Below are positions 58,592 to 64,000 of a stretch of 64,000 nucleotides of DNA, piece after piece. Every line of letters starts with the position of its first letter. Positions within the stretch are counted from its first letter, which is position 1. Both the position numbers and the translations under genes were made by a program. The DNA comes from Hyphomicrobiales bacterium (GTDB taxonomy: Bacteria > Pseudomonadota > Alphaproteobacteria > Rhizobiales > Rhizobiaceae): the NCBI GenBank assembly GCA_900466005.1, contig UEGQ01000003.1:124001-188000 (forward strand), read 5' to 3'. The notes under the pieces were generated by a model. It was not told the origin of the DNA, did not search any database, and saw only the letters and a list, made by a program, of their open reading frames with translations.

Positions 58592-58772
58592 GGTGGCAGC
58601 GGAGCGAGTGATGCCGGTCTGCACCAGCGACGGACTTTTCGTCGGTTGATGGGAAGGCTCGCGTCGCCGCCATTTAAACGCCTGCCAGACTTCCTATGTG
58701 TATCCGTATCGCCAGCAGACACGGAGGTGTTGGCTGCGTTGATGCCGACCGTCGCTCGAGGAGTATGAGATC

Positions 58773-59108
58773 ATGAAGCGGATAGCGGGAATAATTCTCA
58801 CGGGTCTTTCGCTGGCCGTCGGTACGCCTGCACTTGCGGGCAATGCCGAACTCGCGTCGATCCTGTTCGGAAAGGTATACAACGACGGTGTCACGGCGGT
58901 GCAAGTCGGTGCGGGCTATCGCTGGAGGAACGGGGATGTTCCGCTCTTGGTGCGACATCCCTCTGCGGTACTCATGCGCGCCGCTCAGGCGGAAGCGGCA
59001 AGCGACCCGATCCTCGGCGAGGCGTTGTCGCGGCGTGGCATCGCCCTGCACAATGTCATCTGGGTCCAGACCGCGATGAACGGCGGCCGGATCATCTATC
59101 ACTACTGA
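58773..59108 (+). CDS. Small secreted protein of unknown function
   Basis: No family is recognised. The 111-residue product has a signal peptide (about 1-23, ending TPALA) and a mature part with GAGYRWRNGDVPLLVRHPSA and a C-terminus INGGRIIYHY-like (NGGRIIYHY). GAGGAG lies just upstream of the ATG. It stands alone between the EamA gene and the M29 gene. Confidence 0.65.
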   Translation: MKRIAGIILTGLSLAVGTPALAGNAELASILFGKVYNDGVTAVQVGAGYRWRNGDVPLLVRHPSAVLMRAAQAEAASDPILGEALSRRGIALHNVIWVQTAMNGGRIIYHY

Positions 59109-59169
59109 AGCTCGGGCTCTCAAGGCGGCGAAGTGCGTGCTCCGCCGCCTGCCGAAAGCGATTGCAGCC

Positions 59170-60423
59170 TCAGGCCCACTCGCCCCTGCGCATCACCGGC
59201 ACGCGGCTTCCGTCAACCCTGACGCCATCGATGTCGACCTTGTCCGAGCCGATCATCCAGTCGATGTGGATCAGCGAGGAATTGCCGCCCTGTGCGGCGA
59301 TCTGATCCTGTGTCAGCGAGGCGCCATCGAGGAAGCACTTGGAGTAGCACTGGCCAAGCGCGATGTGGCAGGAGGCATTCTCGTCGAACAGCGTGTTGTA
59401 GAACAGGATCCCGGAGGCCGAGATCGGCGAGGAATGCGGCACCAGCGCCACTTCGCCGAGTCGGCGGGCGCCTTCGTCCGTATCGAGCACCTTCAGCAGG
59501 ACCTCCTCGCCCTTCGAGGCTTTCGCCTCGACGATACGGCCGCCCTCGAAGCGGACCCGGATGTCGTCTATCAGTGTGCCCTGGTGCGACAGCGGCTTCG
59601 TGCTGGACACATGGCCTTCTACCTTCAGCGCGTGCGGCGTGGTGAAGAGCTCTTCGGTCGGAATGTTCGGATTGCAGGTGACCCCGTTCTTGGCGACCGA
59701 CGCGCCGCCGTGCCACTCATGGCCATCTGCAAGCCCGACCGACAGGTCGGTGCCGGGACCGGTGAAATGCAGTGCAGCGAAGCGCTCGCCGTTCAACCAG
59801 GCGGAGCGTTTGTGCAGTTCGGCATTGTGTTCCGCCCACGCCGCCACGGGATCGTCACGATCGACGCGAGAGGCGGCGAAGATCGCATCGGCAAGCTCGC
59901 GGACGGCCTCATCGACCGGAAGCCCGGGGAACACGAGCGTCGCCCAGGACGGGTTCGGATAGGAGCAGATGTTCCAGTTGATGTCGAAGTTGGAGATGTG
60001 CTCCAGCGCCGGCTTGTAGGCGATCGAGTTCGCCTTGTTGGCGCGTGCCACCTTTGCCGGATCCTGGCCGGAGAGCAGCATGGGGTTGTCACCGGCGATC
60101 GCCAGTCGTGCGGCACCACTCGCATAGGCTTTTGCCATGCCGTCATAGAGCCAGCCGGCGGCCCGGTCGAAGCTCGCGTCGGGAGCGTGCCGATAACGGG
60201 AAAGGGTCGTCTCCTCGTCGGAGTAGAAGGTGGAGACGAGGCTCGCGCCCGCCATGTAGGCGTGCTTGGTGATGAGCCGGACGAGCGGCATGGCCGCGAG
60301 CGGCGCAGTCATGACCAGTTCCTGGTCCTTCTGCAGGTTCAAGCCAACTTTGACGGCGACTTCGGCCAGCTTTTCGAGCTTTGCCGGATCGACTGCGGTG
60401 TTGAAATCGGGCGCGATTGTCAT
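59170..60423 (-). CDS. M29 family aminopeptidase
   Basis: This 417-residue metallopeptidase of the AmpS/thermophilic aminopeptidase family removes N-terminal residues. Its markers are VKVGLNLQKDQELVMTAP, the Glu/His metal sites in GHEWHGG-type and GEVALVPHSSPIS regions, and LFDENASCHIALGQCY near the end with IHIDWMIGS. It starts MTIAPDFN. Confidence 0.9.
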   Translation of the reverse strand: MTIAPDFNTAVDPAKLEKLAEVAVKVGLNLQKDQELVMTAPLAAMPLVRLITKHAYMAGASLVSTFYSDEETTLSRYRHAPDASFDRAAGWLYDGMAKAYASGAARLAIAGDNPMLLSGQDPAKVARANKANSIAYKPALEHISNFDINWNICSYPNPSWATLVFPGLPVDEAVRELADAIFAASRVDRDDPVAAWAEHNAELHKRSAWLNGERFAALHFTGPGTDLSVGLADGHEWHGGASVAKNGVTCNPNIPTEELFTTPHALKVEGHVSSTKPLSHQGTLIDDIRVRFEGGRIVEAKASKGEEVLLKVLDTDEGARRLGEVALVPHSSPISASGILFYNTLFDENASCHIALGQCYSKCFLDGASLTQDQIAAQGGNSSLIHIDWMIGSDKVDIDGVRVDGSRVPVMRRGEWA

Positions 60424-60548
60424 GGGAAGCCTGCCATTCTGTTGGAACATGTCGCACGAAGACTTAGAGGTCTTTGCGGCGAAATTGAAGTACGCGTAAG
60501 GGCTCGGAATGGCTCATCGCCTGTCTTGGCCGGAAAAGAGGGCCCTCG

Positions 60549-61022
60549 TCACGCGATCACGGCGGCGGCGATCGCCTTGAGTGCCCGCTGGGCGTCCTTC
60601 GGATCGAGGCGGACCTGCACGCCGCGCTGGCCACCATTGATATAGACATGCGGCTCGGCGAGTGCACTCTCCTCAATGGCGGTCGGCACGACCTTCTTCT
60701 GGCCGAAGGGACTGATCCCGCCAACGTGATAGCCGGTGAGCCGCTCGGCATCCGCCGGCTTCATCATCGCCGCCGACTTGCCGCCGAAGGCAGCGGCGAG
60801 CTTCTTCATGCTGACCTCACGGTCAGAGGGCACGACGACGCAGGCCGGCTTGCCGTCGACCTCGGCCATCAGCGTCTTCAGCACGCGGCGCGGCTCCTCG
60901 CCGATCGCCTCAGCCGCCTGGAGACCGATGCGTTCGGCATCCGGATCGTAGTCATAGAGGTGAATGGAAAAGGCGACGCCCGCTTTTGCCAGTGCCTGAG
61001 TTGCGCGCGTGCTCTTGGACAT
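60549..61022 (-). CDS. ybaK: Cys-tRNA(Pro)/Cys-tRNA deacylase YbaK
   Basis: YbaK hydrolyses mischarged Cys-tRNA(Pro). The 157 residues show the YbaK/EbsC pattern (HLYDYDPDAERIGLQAAEAI, CVVVPSDREVSMKKLAAAFG, with the conserved lysine, and YHVGGISPFGQKK). It starts 8 bases after the ArsC-family gene, so the two form an operon. Confidence 0.92.
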   Translation of the reverse strand: MSKSTRATQALAKAGVAFSIHLYDYDPDAERIGLQAAEAIGEEPRRVLKTLMAEVDGKPACVVVPSDREVSMKKLAAAFGGKSAAMMKPADAERLTGYHVGGISPFGQKKVVPTAIEESALAEPHVYINGGQRGVQVRLDPKDAQRALKAIAAAVIA

Positions 61023-61030
61023 CGAGAACC

Positions 61031-61381
61031 TCAGCCGGCGAAGAAATGGTCATAGAGGTCCGGCTTGAAGCCGACGAGCACACGTCCCTCGGTCTCCAGG
61101 ACCGGCCGCTTGATCATCGATGGTTGCTCAAGCATCAACGCGATCGCCCGCTCTCGGTCAATATTGCCCTTTTCCGTCTCCGGCAACTTGCGGAACGTCG
61201 TTCCGGCACGGTTCAGCACCGTTTCCCAGCCGGCGGCGTCGCACCACCGCTCGACACTGCCGCGGTCAATCCCGGACGATTTGTAATCGTGAAAGGCGTA
61301 GTCGATGCCCTGTTCATCCAGCCAGGTACGCGCCTTCTTCATGGTGTCGCAGTTCTTGATGCCGTAGAGCGTAACTCGCAT
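61031..61381 (-). CDS. ArsC/Spx family reductase-like protein (YffB type)
   Basis: This 116-residue protein has a thioredoxin-like fold with a single N-terminal redox cysteine (Cys11 in IKNCDTMKKA) and the ending SMIKRPVLETEGRVLVGFKP. The CDTMKKA pattern fits the YffB branch rather than true arsenate reductase. It lies upstream of ybaK. Confidence 0.87.
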   Translation of the reverse strand: MRVTLYGIKNCDTMKKARTWLDEQGIDYAFHDYKSSGIDRGSVERWCDAAGWETVLNRAGTTFRKLPETEKGNIDRERAIALMLEQPSMIKRPVLETEGRVLVGFKPDLYDHFFAG

Positions 61382-61551
61382 GTGCCGTCCTGCTGCGCCT
61401 TCGGGCCGGTCGCCGCCCCGATTCTGATGGCCAAGGCATAGCAAAACGTCGCGGCCTTTCAAATGACCGGAACGACAGGAAACGGCTTTGACAGTGTTGC
61501 CCGTTTGCGCCTCAATACTCGGTAACGTGGGTGAAGGGAGGATTGCCGACC

Positions 61552-61911
61552 ATGGGAAAGATCATGCTGAAGCGCGTCTATGAGCCCGCGGCCGATACGG
61601 ATGGAACGCGCATTCTTGTCGACCGGCTCTGGCCCCGCGGGATCGCCAAGGAAAAGGCCGGCATTGATCTCTGGCTGAAGGACATCGCCCCGAGTGACGC
61701 CTTGCGCAAGCGGTTCCACGGCAAACCGGAAGACTGGGAGGAGTTCCGCGCCGCCTATTTCGCCGAGCTGAAGGCGCCTGCAGCAACGTCCGCCGCGGAT
61801 GTCCTCCGCAATCATCTGGACGAGGGACTGATCACGCTGCTCTACGCCGCGCGCGACGAGGTGCACAACAACGCCGTCGCCCTGAGGGACTGGCTTGCCG
61901 GGAACATCTGA
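61552..61911 (+). CDS. DUF488 family protein
   Basis: This 119-residue protein matches DUF488 (LKRVYEPAADTDGTRILVDR, then LWPRGIAKEKA, WLKDIAPSDALRKRFHGKPE). No function is established. GGGAGGA lies about nine bases before the ATG at 61552, which is preferred over 61531. Confidence 0.88.
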   Translation: MGKIMLKRVYEPAADTDGTRILVDRLWPRGIAKEKAGIDLWLKDIAPSDALRKRFHGKPEDWEEFRAAYFAELKAPAATSAADVLRNHLDEGLITLLYAARDEVHNNAVALRDWLAGNI

Positions 61912-62038
61912 CGAACTTTGTCCTCGCTGATGCGAGGTGAGTTGGCGTGAAATGTCCCATCTTTGTCAGTAAGGGGAATTTTTCTCCGTGTGAATGTCGC
62001 TAGGATTTCCCTATGTTCAACGCATGGAGATGCATGAA

Positions 62039-62605
62039 ATGTCCGCACATGATGTCGCCCTGATCGTCATCGACGCCCAGGAGTCCTTTCGCCACCGGCC
62101 GTATTTCCGGGAAGACGGCCTCGCCGGCTATATTGCCCGCCAGCAGGCGCTGATCGATGGCGCCAAGTCTGCGGGGATTCCGGTCGCGCAGATCTTCCAC
62201 GTCGAAGACAACGGTCCCTTCTCCGAGGCGTCCGGCAACGTCACGACGTTGAAGCCGCTGACAATCGAGCCGGACGCAGTCTTTCGCAAACGGCGTCACA
62301 GCGCTCTCGTCGGAAGTGGTCTCGACGTCTGGCTCGTTCGTAGCGGCATCCGCAAGGTGATCATATCTGGTATCCGCACCGAGCAGTGCTGCGAAACGAC
62401 GGCGCGCCACGCCTCCGACCTCGGCTACGCTGTCGATTATGTCAGCGAGGCGACGCTCACCTTCCCGATGACGGACGCCGGCGGCCGCGAGTGGAGCGCT
62501 GACGAGATCCGAGCCCGTACCGAGCTCGTGCTTGCGGGCCGCTTCGCCCGCATCGCCACCGTCCAGGAAGCCCTTTCCGGTCTTGCCGAGAAGGTTGCCG
62601 CATGA
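62039..62605 (+). CDS. Isochorismatase family cysteine hydrolase
   Basis: This 188-residue cysteine hydrolase has the triad Asp12 (VIDAQESF), Lys84 (VFRKRRHSA) and Cys117 (GIRTEQCCETTARHA). It may act on an amide, nicotinamide-like compound or isochorismate; the substrate is unknown. Its stop overlaps the start of the GlxA-type regulator by four bases. GGAG eight bases upstream supports 62039 among several ATGs. Confidence 0.88.
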   Translation: MSAHDVALIVIDAQESFRHRPYFREDGLAGYIARQQALIDGAKSAGIPVAQIFHVEDNGPFSEASGNVTTLKPLTIEPDAVFRKRRHSALVGSGLDVWLVRSGIRKVIISGIRTEQCCETTARHASDLGYAVDYVSEATLTFPMTDAGGREWSADEIRARTELVLAGRFARIATVQEALSGLAEKVAA

Positions 62606-63621
62606 CAATCGACACGCAGCATCGCAGGGATGTTCCGGTCTATATGGTCGTGCCACCCCGCGCGCTGCTCCTCGATGTCGCCGGTCCGATGGAAGTGCTG
62701 CGCAAGGCCAACCTCGTCCAGGACAAGGTACATTTCGCCGTTCGCTATATCGGCCCGGCGCCGGCGGTCAGGAGCTCGATCGGTTTGCATCTTGCGGCGA
62801 TCGAGCCACTGCCGGACAGTCTGCCGGAAGGTTCGCTGGTGGTTGTCTCGGGTGCCGCCGACAAGCCGCTCGGCCAAGCCGTCGACAGCCGCGACGAAGA
62901 CGCGCGGCTCGAAGCGGCGATCGTCGCCTGGCTGAAACGTGCCGTTCGCCCCGGCAGGAGGCTTGTTTCGATTTGTTCGGGCGCGTTGCTCGCCGCCCGC
63001 GCCGGCCTCCTGGATGGGTACGAATGTACGACCCACCACGAGACGACGGCCGAGTTGATCCGGCTCGCGCCGACGGCGCGGGTCAAGGAGAACCGCTTGT
63101 ATGTCGAGGACGGAGAGCGACTGACGAGTGCCGGGATCACCGCCGGCATCGACCTCATGCTGCACATCGTGGCCAAGGAGGCGGGGCACGCGACCGCGCT
63201 CGCCGTCGCCCGTTACCTCGTCGTCTACCTGCGGCGCGGTGGTGCCGATCCTCAGCTCTCGCCCTGGCTCGAGGGCCGCAACCACATCCATCCGGCAATC
63301 CATCGCGCCCAGGATGCCGTTGCTGCCGATCCCTCGCGGGACTGGTCGGTCGATGAACTCGCCCGCGTGGCGGCTACGAGTCCCCGGAACCTCTCGCGAC
63401 TGTTCAATGAACATACGGGGATGAGCGTCAGCGATTATGTCAACCGCATGCGCATCGCCCTGGCGCACGAGCTCGTGATCGGCACGCGGCTCGACATGGA
63501 AAGCGTGGCGGAGCGGGCCGGCTTCGCGTCGACGCGGCAGTTCCGTCGCGCTTGGAACCGCCTGCATTCCGCGTCCCCGAGCCGCGCCAGGAAATTGCCG
63601 CGCGAACATGCCCGCGGATAG
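62602..63621 (+). CDS. GlxA family AraC-type regulator (DJ-1/PfpI domain)
   Basis: This 339-residue regulator has an N-terminal DJ-1/PfpI amidase-like domain (about 10-195) with Cys125 in VSICSGALL and a C-terminal AraC double helix-turn-helix (about 235-330, SVDELARVAATSPRNLSRLF, SVAERAGFASTRQFRRAWNR). Being translationally coupled to the hydrolase, it probably senses that enzyme's substrate or product. Confidence 0.9.
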   Translation: MTIDTQHRRDVPVYMVVPPRALLLDVAGPMEVLRKANLVQDKVHFAVRYIGPAPAVRSSIGLHLAAIEPLPDSLPEGSLVVVSGAADKPLGQAVDSRDEDARLEAAIVAWLKRAVRPGRRLVSICSGALLAARAGLLDGYECTTHHETTAELIRLAPTARVKENRLYVEDGERLTSAGITAGIDLMLHIVAKEAGHATALAVARYLVVYLRRGGADPQLSPWLEGRNHIHPAIHRAQDAVAADPSRDWSVDELARVAATSPRNLSRLFNEHTGMSVSDYVNRMRIALAHELVIGTRLDMESVAERAGFASTRQFRRAWNRLHSASPSRARKLPREHARG

Positions 63622-63654
63622 CTAAGGTTCGCTGGGGAAATATTACCGGTGTCG

Positions 63655-64000
63655 TTATCCAGCCGCGAGCGCCGCAATGAAGAGCGCCGATGCCGCGGCT
63701 GACGCCAGTGTCCGGACATGGTTCCAGCGTGTCCAGACATCGAGATAGTGCGGCCAGACGGCGTCGACTTCGCCCGCCCCCACCTTCGCGAGCGTGTTAT
63801 TGAGCGGCACATTGAAGGCCATGGTCACGCCGAACATCCCGAAGACGTAGAGCACGCCGCCAAGGAGCATGACGAGGCTGCCCGGCTTGCTCCAACGGAG
63901 GAGGGCGAGCAGCGCGAGAACGGCACTCGTCGCTGTCGTGCCAAGGAAGAGCGGCATGAATGCCGATCGCACGATTTCGACGTTGATTGCGTTCATCGCC
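63655..64000 (-). CDS. DUF1772 family membrane protein, 5' end outside window
   Basis: The 115 visible residues contain three to four membrane segments and the DUF1772 (anthrone-oxygenase-like) pattern MNAINVEIVRSAFMPLFLGT and FGMFGVTMAFNVPLNNTLA. The methionine at 63996 is internal to the family motif (AMxAINV), so the gene continues beyond 64000. Confidence 0.82.
   Translation of the reverse strand, partial: AMNAINVEIVRSAFMPLFLGTTATSAVLALLALLRWSKPGSLVMLLGGVLYVFGMFGVTMAFNVPLNNTLAKVGAGEVDAVWPHYLDVWTRWNHVRTLASAAASALFIAALAAG

Noticed and set aside
59137..60645. 502-codon plus-strand frame over the M29 gene
   Set aside because: Shadow frame; the opposite strand carries a well-conserved aminopeptidase.

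Overview
The window is a piece of an alphaproteobacterial chromosome, most likely Rhizobiaceae and closest in gene content to Sinorhizobium/Ensifer. Support comes from the high GC content, a Tad/Cpa pilus operon, a BA14K-family protein, a CueR/HmrR-type copper circuit, an Irr-type ICE box in front of an mbfA-like gene, CtrA-like TTAA-N7-TTAA sites and a FixK-type box. The genus is inferred from gene content; no database was searched.

Layout. 1-7.1 kb: the distal part of a tight-adherence pilus operon (cpaC, entered from upstream, then cpaD, cpaE, cpaF, tadB, tadC). The TPR lipoprotein gene tadD lies apart on the opposite strand behind a LysE-family exporter. 8.9-11.6 kb: leucyl aminopeptidase, a MarR regulator and an NlpC/P60 peptidase. 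11.7-20.4 kb: small envelope and unknown proteins, tRNA-Leu(CAG) with its promoter, a BA14K protein, a glutamine amidotransferase, DUF2336, a DUF1214/DUF1254 pair, a class A penicillin-binding protein and a cysteine-cluster protein. 20.5-23.8 kb: a copper-resistance module (actP-cueR-copZ) with two matching CueR-type operators. 23.9-31.5 kb: AhpD-like protein, lepA, a decayed ECF sigma factor, nitrilase plus GNAT, a divergent doxX/marR pair sharing a palindrome, and an XRE-cupin/GNAT pair.

31.6-40.6 kb: a cysteine-rich secreted protein, a frameshifted alpha/beta hydrolase, an acetylpolyamine-amidohydrolase-like deacetylase, an orphan TRAP binding protein, a group III truncated haemoglobin facing mbfA across an intergenic region that carries a FixK-type box on one side and an ICE box on the other, an MFS transporter, a bacterial transglutaminase-like peptidase with a CtrA-like site, and an alpha/beta hydrolase. 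40.8-45.9 kb: the translation block infC-rpmI-rplT-pheS-pheT, with infC apparently starting at AUU. 45.9-52.5 kb: transporters, aldo/keto reductases, regulators and an oxidoreductase. 52.5-55.8 kb: a GtrA/GT2 pair divergent from a GT-C-like membrane protein, which together look like a polyprenyl-phosphate-sugar glycosylation module. 55.9-64 kb: xseA, an EamA exporter behind a MarR-like palindrome, M29 aminopeptidase, arsC-ybaK, DUF488, an isochorismatase-family hydrolase with a GlxA-type regulator, and the 3' part of a DUF1772 gene that runs off the window.

Most of the window is ordinary core or conserved accessory chromosome. I see no insertion sequence, prophage, CRISPR array or defence island. 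The best leads are regulatory (the haemoglobin/mbfA intergenic region, paired copper operators, two related MarR-type palindromes, CtrA-like sites), the two broken genes, and the GT-C module.
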